In this document: positions 23,752 through 36,030 of the stretch, in pieces
Layout: every line of letters begins with the position of its first letter
Position numbering within the stretch: the first letter of the stretch is position 1
DNA from: Sepiola atlantica
Lineage: Eukaryota; Mollusca; Cephalopoda; Sepiida; Sepiolidae
Reading direction: 5' to 3'
Assembly: GCA_963556195.1 (NCBI GenBank)
Contig: OY744537.1
Coordinates: 17,199,274-17,263,273 of the forward strand
Length of the DNA stretch: 64,000 nucleotides
The notes under the pieces: generated by a model
The model's input: only the letters and a program-made list of their open reading frames with translations
Database searches by the model: none
What the model was told of the DNA's origin: nothing
Made by a program: the position numbers and the translations under genes

Positions 23752-25108
23752 CACAGCCGTCGTAATAACCAGGCCAGTGCACTGAACAATGACGTCATGC
23801 TTTAAAGTAACAAACGAGATCTGTCGAACAGTCAGACTATTGATATTTTTTTACCCCTCCCTTCACTTAAAAATTAATAAAAATTCAGGAAATCAACCAA
23901 TTTTAATGAAATTTTCAGTATTTATTATTAAAGATCACGGAATATAATTAACCCATTGCTTTATTAGAAATCTTAGTGCCAAATGCATTATTTCGTTCAA
24001 TTTGCGTAGACTAGACAGCAACCATTAAATTACTACTTAATAAAATGGCGTTGTCATAAATCTTTTAATTTTTAAAACATGAAAATTTTTCTTTAAAAAA
24101 TAATTGGTCTGATTTAATATTCATTCTTTAAATAAGTTCATTCTTTTTGGATTATTTTTAATGTTTGAGTTGATTGTTATGACAACATGGTCTACATCAG
24201 TTATGCCGCATGGAAATATCTCTTGGTTTATAAACACAAGACGACAAATCCCTATTCTTAGGCAGTTTCATTCTTTATATGAACATTTCACTATCATTAG
24301 TTTTTCAAAAATCAAAATTACGAATTCAATAAAGTTACAGAAAATCAATAATTCAAAATAATTAATTAATAGAACATTTAATAAAATAAATTAAAACATG
24401 TTTTTTTTTGTTTTTTATGCAAAACGAACAGTTTATTTACATTTTTTTTTGAGGTGTGTGGAGGGGGGGGGGGAGAATTTTCTTTTCCAAACGGACATTT
24501 TTTTAAGAAATTAAAATTTGTGAAAACGAACAGTTTCTTTGAATATGTGATTTTTAAAAAAAAAATGAAAAGTTTATTTACAATATATTATTTGAATATC
24601 TCGCTTATTTTGTTGGATTTTTACACACATTTTGGATGAAATTTATTAATCAGTCTTAAATTGTATTTTTTATCACAAAATAAAATTCTAATTTATTTTT
24701 GAAAGACTTGATAATCGAACTTTAATGCAATGCCTTAATCGTTAGCGGCCATGTTGCCATTTTCTTATTTTCTTTCGTGCTTGACATTTATAAAAAGGAA
24801 ATGTGTTTGAAAAAAGGAACAAGTTAATTTCCAAGTGAATGAATACTCCTTAGGAGGGTAGCCGTGCTCTTGGCAGGGGAATAAAGTCACAATAGCAGGA
24901 ACAAGTTAATGATTTCCAAGTGAATGAATAACCCTTAGGGAGCAGTCTACTCGCTCTGATGACTTGCTGAAAAAAAGATGGACTCATGCACCTCAGCGCT
25001 TTTGGCACTTCCAGTCCTCATTGATAGTGGTTCTTACTAACCACTATCAATGACGTCACCAGGAAAACTCGACTCAGTGAACTGGCCTGGGTTATTACGA
25101 CGGACGTG
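23752..25108. mobile_element. Possible non-autonomous DNA transposon with terminal inverted repeats
   Basis: The left end holds GTCGTAATAACCAGGCCAGT then CACTGA and GACGTCA. The right end, read inverted, holds GTCGTAATAACCCAGGCCAG then TTCACTGA and GACGTCATTG. The shared arm is about 35 bp, with an extra insertion before GACGTCA on the right. Between them lie 1.3 kb of AT-rich DNA with no transposase. A 14-bp perfect stem (25019-25052) lies just inside the right end. Target duplication was not identified, so this could also be two separate inverted fragments. Confidence 0.5.
25019..25052. other. Perfect hairpin, 14-bp stem
   Basis: CATTGATAGTGGTT and AACCACTATCAATG pair around a CTTACT loop, followed directly by ACGTCA of the right-hand inverted repeat. 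Confidence 0.85.
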
Positions 25109-25904
25109 ACTGGGGTGTGTGTGTGTGTGGGGGGGGGTCAATTTTAAAACTCCAACTCTCAATCTCTGGGAACATCCAAATTGAAGAAAATGTGTAATAT
25201 TCACTTGTTTGATGCTGCTATAAAGGTGTTCGCCATTTTGTTTTCATAGAATGGAAGTAAGCTTGTTGAATCTTTGTATGAACATATCTGTACATTTGCT
25301 CGAAATATTATCTGAATTTTGATTTCCAAAACATAAACTATATAAATTTTAATCTTTAAGTAACCATATTATATAGTTGAACAGAAATTAAATTTAGTCA
25401 CTAGACATTCTAAGTCAATGTGTGTATTATTCATGAGTGATGTGTTTTTTTCCAGAATTGCATAGATGAGCTCGGATGTGTGTTATGTGAATAATCATAT
25501 CTTGAAATAGAAATGAAGCAGAGGAAATGAAAACTTATTTTCCTTCAAATGCATTATCCTCCACTCTATAATAAAGACCCATATGTATTTTTTGTATATA
25601 AATAAATATAAACCCGGCCTGTCACATAAAAGTTATCGAGTAAAATAGAATTAAAAGAAAAAAATCATCCACTCTAAATAAAAAGTCAACGGTGGGTGTT
25701 TTTTCTTCTTTAGGTCGTCAGAAATGACAATTTATACATGAAAAATTAAATTACCAACATAATTCTATGATTTTATATGAATATTAGTGCGAACATTGGT
25801 GAAGCATAATTTTTTTTCCATGTCATTTTTTTTATGTAGAGTGTACACTACTTTTAAATAAACCAAAGTGTGCAGGCTTAATTTTATTACACAAAATGGA
25901 ACTT

Positions 25905-26170
25905 CCATGAACAGAGTTTTTTTCCATAGAACATCTCATCTGTGGAAATAAAATACTGCAAGACTGCTTCCTAGCCGATTACAACATGGTAGCCTTCAAG
26001 TCTAATGTAAACAAATACTTGTTGAGCAATCCTCTTGGATAATCAAGTCCTCTTAAGAAAGCTTCTGCCAATACCAGGCATTGTTTCCAATCCTCGTCCA
26101 ACTATCTATTAAACCCTTATCCTCGAGTGGTCCTCGGGACTTGATAAGCGGTGACCCATCAGTAAAGAAA
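25905..26170 (+). mobile_element. Non-LTR retrotransposon 3' end (family A)
   Basis: The plus strand codes for the ORF end with LWNKILQDCFLADYNMVAFK in one frame, then NVNKYLLSNPLG and a stop, followed by the family 3' part with CTTATCCTCGAGTG and CTTGATAAGCGGTGACCCAT, then AGTAAAG and an A-run. It is the best preserved of the three copies for the 3' end and defines its terminal stem (TTATC with GATAA). Truncated at the 5' side. Confidence 0.8.
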
Positions 26171-29100
26171 AAAAAAAACTACCTTCAGCTGAAAAAATAT
26201 AAGGACTCCATAGAATTATAACATCAGTTAAAAACAATTTTTATTCAGAAAATTTTTTTTACAAAGTAGTAATACATTAGATTTAGTAAACACATATATC
26301 AACTTGCATTAGTGATAATATCTATCATTATCTAAGACCTTCAAGCAGTTTTATGTGCTAACTTGGTGATACAATAACTGAACATAAAAGGTCACTACAG
26401 CTAACATGTTGACCGGATTCTTGACCCCCCCCCCTACCCCAACTCCCATTTTTCAATTCATACCAGTAACTTTCATACTCAATAAAACAAAAAACCATGA
26501 AAGTAGATAATTTGGATAGCCATTTGTATTTTTTGTTTTAATTATTACTTGATCATTTTATTTTTCTTAGAAATCTTCTGCCTATTCAACCCATTGTTTT
26601 CAATCCTCTTGTGGTGGCAATCATCGTTCAACTCAATAAAACCCCCATGAAAGGGTGCATTTATTATTATTTTTTAAAAATTATTACTTGATCATTTTAT
26701 TTTTATAATAAAATGTATCTCGTGCAATTGCCCTGCTTATGATACACCAGTGATTAGATTGGTTATTTTTTTGTCAATAATTAATTTAATGCTGACACAA
26801 GTGATAGGATAGATTCAGATAGTTGGGATAATTATTATTTCTTTCTTTTCGGTTTTGTTGATTTGTTTTTTGTTTTTTTGTAGAGAAATAATTTGAAATT
26901 AATTTTCTTAAAGAGTCCAATCTATTACTAATGGAGATTTGGTATCTGTCTGTCTGAAGCACAATCCTATACTATTACTTCTATTAATTGTTCTAAACTA
27001 TATTATTAGTTTTGATTGCTCTTTTTATATCTACTTATCAGCTCCTATATATACCCATTCCAAAACTTCCCCAAACATTACGAGTCTTTCAAATTTACAT
27101 AATTTGTTTTAAAGCTTCTAATAAATTAATATTCACAAATATAAACTCATGATTGTTTTGTTTTTTTTCAGATTTCCAGATGTATTTAAAATATTTTCCT
27201 CGATTTTTTGTTTTACATTTTATGCCGTAAAGGGTATATGCCCCAATGTAAAAGGATACTCTATTTCTGGGCCATTCTAGATTTGTAGAGCAGTTTACCA
27301 AAATATTTTTTTTTGCCATCAGAGATAAATTCTGTGATGTGGGGGTGGGGGTCATGGTTAAAGGTTAGTAAAAAATAAAATAATTACTTACCCTACCACT
27401 AACCCAAGGTCTGAGTGGGAAGCCACCCTAAAAAAAATAAAACTTTCCATAACCCTACGACTAAACCTCAGTTAGAGTAGTGCCCCCCCATACAAAAGAA
27501 AACTGGTAAAAATCGCCTAAAAAGTAACCCCCCTTTAAAAAAAAAAGAAAAGTAGAATTTATCTTTAAAAAAAAAAAAAAAAAAAAATCGCCTTTTCTGA
27601 ATTCCAACAAAAAGCGGAATTCCAGCGACATTCGCTAATAGTTAGCCAAATCGTGTGCAATTTGATTAGAATCGAATTTTTTGTAATTTTATCGAGAAAA
27701 AAAATGAATCCATCATCAGCATAATTTTTTTATATTTGACATTTACAAAAACTCACTTTAGTTTTTCTGATATGAACCGCACTTTAAACGTCAATTTATG
27801 GAAAAAAAACATATCTTTGCTAAATGTCCAAGGCAGATAACCCCCTAATTCTTTTCTTGTTGAACAAATCTGTTGAATTAATCTTTGTTCATCAAACACC
27901 TGTCACCAGAATCGGCACCCTTAGTTGGAAACCCTTCAAACCTCCACTGATTCGCAAATGAAATTAATACCATCTGATGGCCAACAGTTTACCATAAATC
28001 ATCTAAAGGCTGTCATCGTTCATGTCGATACATCTTTGCCCATGAAGAGATATTTCACTTATCAGATGAATGGATAAATAAAAGCCTAGTCACAGTTTTA
28101 TCGTTCTGTTTTTGACCATTATTTAGATATTCATCTTTATTGCCAAAAGAGTTTGGGGAAATGTTTGCATGTCTTAGCTTTCCGTTTGTGCTCCTATCCA
28201 ATAACACATTGAACAGGAAAAAACACCCTGCACACACACACACCTCCAGCATCTTAAACAACTTTCATTTTGATGTCTTATGACATTGATTAGTAGACAT
28301 GTTAAAAAAAAGAAAAGATTCCTGTGAGTCATGCATGTTTTCTAAAGTCTGCCTGAAAAGAATTTGCAAACCCCATTTATTATGTCAAAATTTATCTTAA
28401 GATATTTCTGGCATATATGAAGTGTGCAATCAAAAGTTTTTTTTTTTCATGTATGAAAGGCACAATACAAAGTTTAACAAAGCTGAATAAATCATATTTA
28501 TTATTTTTGTCTTGAAGACAAAAAAAAAAAAAAATTATGAATAAAGAAACTAAAATTAAATGAAAGAGACAGCCATCTTTAATTTTGAAGAGCTGCTTAG
28601 TATCCATACCAACATTACTATCGAAATAAAGTTTCTTAAAGCCATATCTACATCGTGGGGCTGAAAACTTAAGGGATGTGATTTAAAAAAAAAAAAATTT
28701 TTTTTAATTAAAAACAAAAATACAAAACAAAACAGACTTCATAAAACAAAAATAATCTACTCATTCGATCATTGATTAGTTGTTTTTTAACGGCATATCA
28801 GTCCTGTAAGGTTATTTAATGCCATGAAAGGTTATTTATCGTAGATTCTTATGTGTAGGTTATTTGCAGTAGAATAGGGTTGTATGCTTTTTTTTTTTTT
28901 TTTTTTTATTAAACGTATAGTGGTAGGAATATTTGGGAGATGAGTAAATAGAGATTTTTGTGTTTTTCAAATTTTCTTGTAAAGTCCTGTAGGGAAAATA
29001 TGATGGCTACATTATACGCACTCAGTTAATGGCGTCTTATTAAACTGAAACAGCTCAAAACATTACAAGTTACATCAAAGTTTTGGGATCAGTTCAATAT

Positions 29101-29766
29101 ATTTAAAATGGTTGAATACAATCCTGAGAAAGTGTGAATGCGTGTTTGCAACTGTGTTTGCAAATGCTTCATTCAAGTTCGATCAGGGGTGTTACGTCAC
29201 TTATACTAATACAATTAGCAAACATGGATCTATTTCTTCTCCACTTGCTATGGGTTAAATAGTAGGGTAGAATAGATATGCGAGTCTTTAGTGGCGGCAA
29301 CTACCCTAGAAGGAAAAATCCCAAATAACAGAGATTGGGATCTCTTAAGGCAGTAAGTACAATGGTATCTTTATACTTCAGCTCTTGCGGTGAAGCTGGT
29401 GTCAAAATTTGGGATTTCATCAGTGCAGGCTGAGAGATAGAAACCCCAGGATATCTATATTTCTAGCACAGGTCCTCACTTTAGGGAGTCAGAAACACAT
29501 TCAGCATGGTCTCTAGAGACCGAGATACTAATAATAAGAATATCATTTTGAAATTAAACAATCAGCAGTCTAAGTGAAGATAACCAGAAAGCATAGAAAT
29601 GTATATTTCATTCGGCTTTTCATATATTTTATATCAGTTATTTCTTAAGTATTTGAATTATAGAAATTAACACAATATAGGAACCAATAATTTAGGGAAG
29701 ATTAGAAATAATCATAATAACAATTACAATATAAGCATAAAACATGCCATATAAGTAACTTTTATT
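26171..29766. other. AT-rich DNA, no gene seen; local duplication
   Basis: Between 26480 and 26710 the word series CTCAATAAAAC, CCATGAAAG, AATTATTACTTGATCATTTT occurs twice. The part between the copies (26570-26640, with CTTCTGCCTATTCAACCCAT) resembles the family A 3' region. A 68-codon (28055-28261) and an 86-codon (27095-27355) minus-strand frame have no support. 29230-29560 is less AT-rich and probably old repeat. Confidence 0.4.
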
Positions 29767-29801
29767 AGAGACATTGGCTTTTTTATAAAGCCAATGTCTC
29801 T
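29767..29801. other. Perfect hairpin, 15-bp stem
   Basis: AGAGACATTGGCTTT pairs perfectly with AAAGCCAATGTCTCT around a TTTAT loop. Confidence 0.85.
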
Positions 29802-29839
29802 ATCAAGTTGAGAAAGGCATTGGTTTATAGATATTTTAG

Positions 29840-30040
29840 AGTGACTTTTACCTTGATATGAGATATCTAAAAAGGCATGAAACACAGAATGAGAAGATAG
29901 ACCGTGGATTACCTCAATTCAAAATTTTCTGGAGGATTAATGAATATAACAAAATGCACTGGAAGAAGATCGGGGAGTACAAACATTGTGGACAAAATTC
30001 TGAAACTTCTAACAAGTATATAAATATATTACATACTTGA
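29840..30040 (+). mobile_element. Decayed copy of the GAAGAAGGTCGG MITE-like family
   Basis: Contains AAAATGCACTGGAAGAAGAT then CGGGGAGTACAAACATTGTG, aligning with AAAATGCACCCGAAGAAGGT and the following CGGAGGTTACATTGACC in the element at 35824-35997. The 60-codon frame here is broken in the other copies and is not considered a gene. Confidence 0.5.
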
Positions 30041-30489
30041 TGCTAAAGCGATTTCTGTAGTAAACGATTCATTGAAAATAAATTACCCCTAGAAAATGAA
30101 GGGGGGGGGGTCATTAATATAATTTGAAGCATAAGTAAACATAGGAATGGCAAGATCTCAACCCCGATTGCTTATTCCATAGTCTGTATTGGCAACTATA
30201 ACTGTACTAACATCTCCATTTGCTATTTTCTTCATAACTAAATTGCTCTATTGTATATGAAAATTGCAGTGATATTCAATTAAACTATATTTTAAATAAT
30301 TGGTTTCTTTAGATTTTGTTTATTAAAAACAAACAACCATTGCATTCACAGAGCATTGCAAATATAAAATCAAAACATGCTATAAATAATATAGTATATA
30401 TAAATTATTGAATAATGCTTGAGAAATAACCGGAAAATACAAATACAATCGTTCATTCAGATTATAACAAAAAAAAATAAATAAATAAT

Positions 30490-30745
30490 AATACTTATTG
30501 CATGTAATAATTGTAACAATATTTTTGAAGATTTACAAGAAAAATAAGTGAGTGTTTATTTCGTCAATTAGACTTAATTACTTATTGTATATAATTGTAA
30601 CAATATTTTTAAAGATTTACAAGAAAAATGAGTGTTTATTTCGTCAATTAGACTTAATTACTTATTGTATATAATAATATTAACAATATTTTTAAAGATT
30701 TACAAGAAAAATAAGTAAAACGAGTGTTTATTTCGTCAATTAGAT
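30490..30745. repeat. Three direct repeats of about 80-90 bp
   Basis: The block ACTTATTG...ATTGTAACAATATTT then GATTTACAAGAAAAAT then GTGTTTATTTCGTCAATTAG occurs three times in a row with small indels. Confidence 0.85.
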
Positions 30746-30867
30746 CCAAAGCTATGGAGTTGGAAGCAAATTCATTGCTTTAAAGGTCAGACTTTGACCT
30801 TTTAAAATGTAAAGAGTTGAAATTGGATTCAGAGTTGAGTTCTGAGCTACCGACTCCATAGCCTTGC
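30746..30867. mobile_element. Small MITE-like element with GCTATGGAGT termini
   Basis: Left end CCAAAGCTATGGAGTTGG and right end CCGACTCCATAGCCTTGC form an imperfect inverted repeat of about 17 bp. The middle carries a second hairpin, AAAGGTCA-GAC-TTTGACCTTT. Length is about 122 bp. Similar GGAGT/ACTCC words at 13540-13720 and 31385-31470 may be relatives. Confidence 0.6.
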
Positions 30868-30909
30868 TTTTCATCTTTTTAATTGAATTCTTTAAAATTT
30901 GTTCACTAA

Positions 30910-30912
<3 letters not shown>

Positions 30913-30948
<36 letters not shown>
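30913..30948. repeat. (TA)n microsatellite
   Basis: About 18 TA units. Confidence 0.95.
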
Positions 30949-30949
<1 letters not shown>

Positions 30950-32155
30950 CATACTGAATTTATATAGCCTTGAAAAACATGCCTGTCTACTTTAAAATCA
31001 AAACACTATAAATAATATATAGTACTAATTGTACCTGCTGACATATCTCGGTAGTCTATTTACTTGCAATTTGTTTTGCTTTTCTTTTCTTTAAACTATG
31101 CCACTGTTTTTACTTCCAAAATATTTTTTGCTCCAAACAAAATGGACAAATACAGAGTTATGTCCTCCTTTTTTTAAAAGATGGCAGCCATTTGAAAATC
31201 ATTCTGACCCGGACAAAGTATTTTCTGGAAGAAATTAAATTGAATTACATTTTAATCAAAATGCTGCAACCATCCACAAGAAAAAAACTGACGAACCAGA
31301 ATCAAATATTGATTTTGTAGAAAGATATCGATGACAAAGAAACAATACACTTCATATATTAGGTATATAAATTCTTACTAATGGAAGAAGAGCCGGAGCT
31401 TTTGAAATTTCAAGGGTTGGAGTCCGGGAAGACTGTTTATAATTTCAGGTGTCAAATCGAAGTCAAGCATTAATGTTTCAGATACCACAGTCCTGGTTAG
31501 ATCTTATATATCATATTAGACCGGTTTTCCTCCTATTTCTTTGACTCTAATAGTTTTGTTAAAAAAAGGTACATACTTAAAACTGTTTAGTTAGAAAATT
31601 TTGGCAAATATTGGTTTGTTTTCTTAAAAACGTAAATTTTATTTCCAACCAATTACATCGAATTTAAAATTTAATCTGATCAACAGTTTTTGTTTTGACT
31701 ACTATTAGTGTGAATCGGAGGAACTAACTCTTCCACAGACCAAAGTTCTCTTCCTGCCACCAATGACACAATGAAGAAATCTAATTAAAATCAATTTTTC
31801 TAATTTCCCCGTTAATACCCTTTCTCTCCTCTCTTTTTGAGAAGTGATTCCTCCCCAATTGAACAGTATTTGACCTACTTACACAATAACGTTTCCATAG
31901 CATGCTTTATAATCTATGTAATAATAACACTGATCATAATTGATCAGATGCCAGCCAGTTTAAATATATTTCCGAGTTCAATTCCTGTCTGAGGATGCAA
32001 AATATTTTTTATATTTATCTTTATTTTTAAATTGCGGTCAACTTTTGACTTTGATGGACTGGGAGGGGAAACAAATAATTTTTTTTTTAAAGAGGACACA
32101 AAAAATCTTTTCTATATTTATTCATAACTCAACTAACGTTTTTTTTTTTTTGCAG
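30949..32155. other. AT-rich DNA, no gene seen
   Basis: No supported feature; possibly intron sequence upstream of the exon candidate at 32156. Confidence 0.35.
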
Positions 32156-32286
32156 ACAAAGAAATCTTATTTCAGTCATGTAAATTATTAACGAAAGTAC
32201 AGACTCCAGAGCAACGTCAAGTTAGGGTCAGCTCGTTATTTATAAAATACAGAAGACACAAAGAAAGAGGAAAAGAGTTTTGGATT
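32156..32286 (+). CDS. Candidate internal exon, unknown protein
   Basis: A strong acceptor (T-run then TGCAG) ends at 32155 and a consensus donor GTAAGT starts at 32287. The 131-bp exon is open in only one frame, entering after two bases and ending on a complete codon (phase 1 in, phase 0 out). The product contains KEILFQSCKLLTKVQTPEQR and a basic part FIKYRRHKERGKEFW. It is hydrophilic, not low-complexity, and both splice sites agree with this frame. I do not recognise the family. The next plus-strand candidate (43498) starts in phase 1, so it cannot follow this exon directly; at least one further exon would be needed if they share a gene. Confidence 0.55.
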
Positions 32287-32308
32287 GTAAGTGCAAATAT
32301 ATTTAATG

Positions 32309-32655
32309 TTATTTTGGCATTATTTTAAATATTCTGTATCTTTTAAAGTTTCAAAAGTATTTTTAATCATTTTTTTAATATATATATATTTTTTTTTTTT
32401 TGGATAAAAAAAAGATAATTTTTTAAGTTTTATTCTAAACTTCAGCTATTTTTCGTAAATTGAAGATAATATTGTAAAAAAAATGTTATTTTGGCATTAT
32501 TTTAAACATTCTGTATCTTTTAAAGTTTCAAAAGTATTTTTAATCATTTTTTTATATATATTTTTTTTTTTAGATAAAAAAAAGATAATTTTTTTAAAAG
32601 TTTTATTCTAAACTTCAGCTATTTTTCGTAAATGGAAGATAATATTGTAAAAAAA
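32309..32655. repeat. Tandem duplication, two copies of about 175 bp
   Basis: GTTATTTTGGCATTATTTTA through TTTTCGTAAATTGAAGATAA and ATTGTAAAAAAA is repeated almost exactly (second copy begins about 32484). It lies just after the candidate donor at 32287, so it would be in an intron. Confidence 0.9.
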
Positions 32656-33167
32656 GAAACATCCACTTATTGCTGACTCTCTGGATTTTTATTGTGAAAA
32701 CTAAAAGTAAATAAAAAGCAAATAAATGTCTGGTTGTTGCTGTTGTTATGCCAACAACAAGTAGAAAAGATAAAAAATACTACCAAGAAGTGATGCATTG
32801 GAATTCTGTGTAAACATGTTGGAGGCTATTATTTCAAAAGCCCCAGATGAGATGGGGGGGGGGGGGGGGGGTAAAAAAAAAGGTTCAAATAGTGGATGGG
32901 AGTAAAGAATTTACTTTTCTTAAAAGATAAGTAAACAAGTCAATGAAAAATAGAAAAAGATGATACTAATATCTAATGTGTATGTAAATAAGTCTTAAAT
33001 TTTTTTTCTAAATACTTAACATTTGTATGTAAAAAAAAAAGTACTTTAATCAATAACAATTTTTTTTTTTTAAATTTGAATGCAAATATACTTGTCTAGG
33101 TAAACCATGCTATTTCAGTCAAGATTCAGGTTTGGTGTTCATATAAATCAACTAAAATCAGTATTTT

Positions 33168-33290
33168 AATCTATATAATAATACGTAAAGGCATTTTATG
33201 TTTGTACGTACGTTATCACCTTTCACACACATTTTAAAAAAATAAGATCGTCCGATCAAAGTAGTGATTGGTGATTAATCTAATGTTGCT
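33168..33290 (+). mobile_element. Possible Helitron-like 5' end
   Basis: TCTATATAATAATACGTAAA followed by GGCATTTTATGTTTGTACGT resembles the TCTATATAATA-start and TGTTTGTACG-type segment seen at the 5' ends of some animal Helitrons. The following GATCGTCCGAT and GTGATTGGTGATTAATCT words recur inverted at 57900-58050. No 3' hairpin with CTRR end was found, so the class is tentative. Confidence 0.4.
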
Positions 33291-33410
33291 AAGGTAAAAA
33301 AAATTCTGACTTTATCCATTTTTAAAATGAATTGTTCCAAAATCAAATTGTTGTCCCATCGATTCAAACAATTTTAAATACATTTCAAAAAGTGATATTA
33401 GTTTTATTGA

Positions 33411-35058
33411 TTTGAAAATTATTTAGCTGACAATTTTACAGTAAGAGACATATTCATTTTATTTAAAATAATTTGAAAATTATTTAGCTGACAATTTTAC
33501 AGTAAGAGACATATTCATTTTATTTAAAATAATTTGAAAAGTATTTAGCTGACAATTTTACAGTAAGAGACATATTCATTTTATTTAAAATAATTTGAAA
33601 AGTATTTAGCTGACAATTTTACAGTAAGAGACATATTCATTTTATTTAAAATAATTTGAAAAGTATTTAGCTGACAATTTTACAGTAAGAGACATATTCA
33701 TTTTATTTAAAATAATTTGAAAAGTATTTAGCTGACAATTTTACAGTAAGAGACACATTCATTTTATTTAAAATAATTTGAAAAGTATTTAGCTGACAAT
33801 TTTACAGTAAAAGACATATTCATTTTATTTAAAATAATTTGAAAAGTATTTAGCTGACAATTTTACAGTAAGAGACATATTCATTTTATTTAAAATAATT
33901 TGAAAAGTATTTAGCTGACAATTTTACAGTAAGAGACACATTCATTTTATTTAAAATAATTTGAAAAGTATTTAGCTGACAATTTTACAGTAAGAGACAC
34001 ATTCATTTTATTTAAAATAATTTGAAAAGTATTTAGCTGACAATTTTACAGTAAGAGACATATTCATTTTATTTAAAATAATTTGAAAAGTATTTAGCTG
34101 ACAATTTTACAGTAAGAGACACATTCATTTTATTTAAAATAATTTGAAAAGTATTTAGCTGACAATTTTACAGTAAGAGACACATTCATTTTATTTAAAA
34201 TAATTTGAAAAGTATTTAGCTGACAATTTTACAGTAAGAGACATATTCATTTTATTTAAAATAATTTGAAAAGTATTTAGCTGACAATTTTACAGTAAGA
34301 GACATATTCATTTTATTTAAAATAATTTGAAAAGTATTTAGCTGACAATTTTACAGTAAGAGACATATTCATTTTATTTAAAATAATTTGAAAAGTATTT
34401 AGCTGACAATTTTACAGTAAGAGACATATTCATTTTATTTAAAATAATTTGAAAAGTATTTAGCTGACAATTTTACAGTAAGAGACATATTCATTTTATT
34501 TAAAATAATTTGAAAAGTATTTAGCTGACAATTTTACAGTAAGAGACATATTCATTTTATTTAAAATAATTAGAAAAGTATTTAGCTGACAATTTTACAG
34601 TAAGAGACATATTCATTTTATTTAAAATAATTTGAAAAGTATTTAGCTGACAATTTTACAGTAAGAGACATATTCATTTTATTTAAAATAATTTGAAAAG
34701 TATTTAGCTGACAATTTTACAGTAAGAGACATATTCATTTTATTTAAAATAATTTGAAAAGTATTTAGCTGACAATTTTACAGTAAGAGACATATTCATT
34801 TTATTTAAAATAATTTGAAAATTATTTAGCTGACAATTTTACAGTAAGAGACATATTCATTTTATTTAAAATAATTTAAAAAGTATTTAGCTGACAATTT
34901 TACAGTAAGAGACATATTCATTTTATTTAAAATAATTTGAAAAGTATTTAGCTGACAATTTTACAGTAAGAGACATATTCATTTTATTTAAAATAATTTA
35001 AAAAGTATTTAGCTGACAATTTTACAGTAAGAGACATATTCATTTTATTTTAAAAAAG
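33411..35058. repeat. Minisatellite, 61-bp unit, about 27 copies
   Basis: GCTGACAATTTTACAGTAAG recurs every 61 bp (33426, 33487, 33548 and onwards). Units are almost identical, differing at a few sites: GAAAATTATT or GAAAAGTATT, CATATTC or CACATTC, and single TTTAAAAAG variants. The CACATTC variant is clustered in the first half (about 33750-34190), as expected from local unequal exchange. Stops in all plus-strand frames. Confidence 0.95.
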
Positions 35059-35788
35059 AAAGAGCATTTTTTTTCTTAATCTGACAGAGATTTATTAGTT
35101 CAAAAGGAATATTACTATTAACAGTAAATTAAACAGATTGATATGGACGATATCCCGCAAGTAGTAACAGATTACACAAGTTTAACAGACAATATTTAAT
35201 ACTTTACATAATTATAATACTTTTAACATTATATTAAAATTTATTAATCAAATTTGAGTTTTAACTACAAGTGTTATATCTACTTTTTTTTCAAAATTAT
35301 TACCAAGAATTTCTAACTTAAAAGAGATGAACTGTTGTTTTGTATAAAGAATCCTTCCAACTGATATAGATACTTTCTCATAATGTTGACCTCCACCGAC
35401 TTAAAAAAAAAAAAAAAAAAGCTAATTTTTTGTTTATCCTTTAGGAGTAAAAGCGGTGGGGGCTTATAATAAACTTGTACAACTGCTCCCCCCCCTCCAC
35501 TGCTTAGTTACAAGAAGTGTCCCAGCAGTACCTTATGATACCATAAGGCTTTGTTCTTTCTATTATCAAGATAAAAAAAAAAGGTTCTTAGTATCTAACT
35601 AAATAATGACATTTGAAAAAAATGGTTGGTGCTCACTGGGTAGAATGACTAAGATCCGCTGGATTGTATTTTCAATAAAATATAAGAAATTCGTGCAACA
35701 AATATTAGGAGCAAAATTAAGTCAACACATAGAATAAAGGATTAATTGATTTACGAAGAACAATAGTTATACATTTATAAATATCAGG

Positions 35789-35819
<31 letters not shown>

Positions 35820-35823
35820 ATGT
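35059..35823. other. AT-rich DNA, no gene seen; (GT)n tract
   Basis: A short (TA)n(GT)n tract at about 35791-35819 abuts the next element. Confidence 0.4.
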
Positions 35824-35997
35824 ATTATTCAGACTACTATTCTTATCTTGGGTTTTATTCTTGCAATAAAAGGTTCTGTTCGAAATTCTATACAGATTCC
35901 TGAGTTTGAACAAAATGCACCCGAAGAAGGTCGGAGGTTACATTGACCAAAATATTGTGGGAATAACACCCAAGTATATGACAGTAATCCAAATAAT
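35824..35997 (+). mobile_element. MITE-like element with about 37-bp imperfect inverted ends (GAAGAAGGTCGG family)
   Basis: Left end ATTATTCAGACTACTATTCT, then TATCTTGGGTTTTATTC; right end, read inverted, ATTATTTGGATTACTGTCAT, then ATACTTGGGTGTTATTC. The interior holds GAAGAAGGTCGGAGGTTACA, shared with 51895-52075, 52140-52215 and 29840-30040. In those copies the right end reads AAGATGAAAATAGTAGTGTG, which confirms the original inverted end. About 174 bp, no coding capacity. It lies 33 bp before the 28-bp array. Confidence 0.65.
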
Positions 35998-36030
35998 AAA
36001 AATTATAAATTCTCATTGATAAATTCTGAA

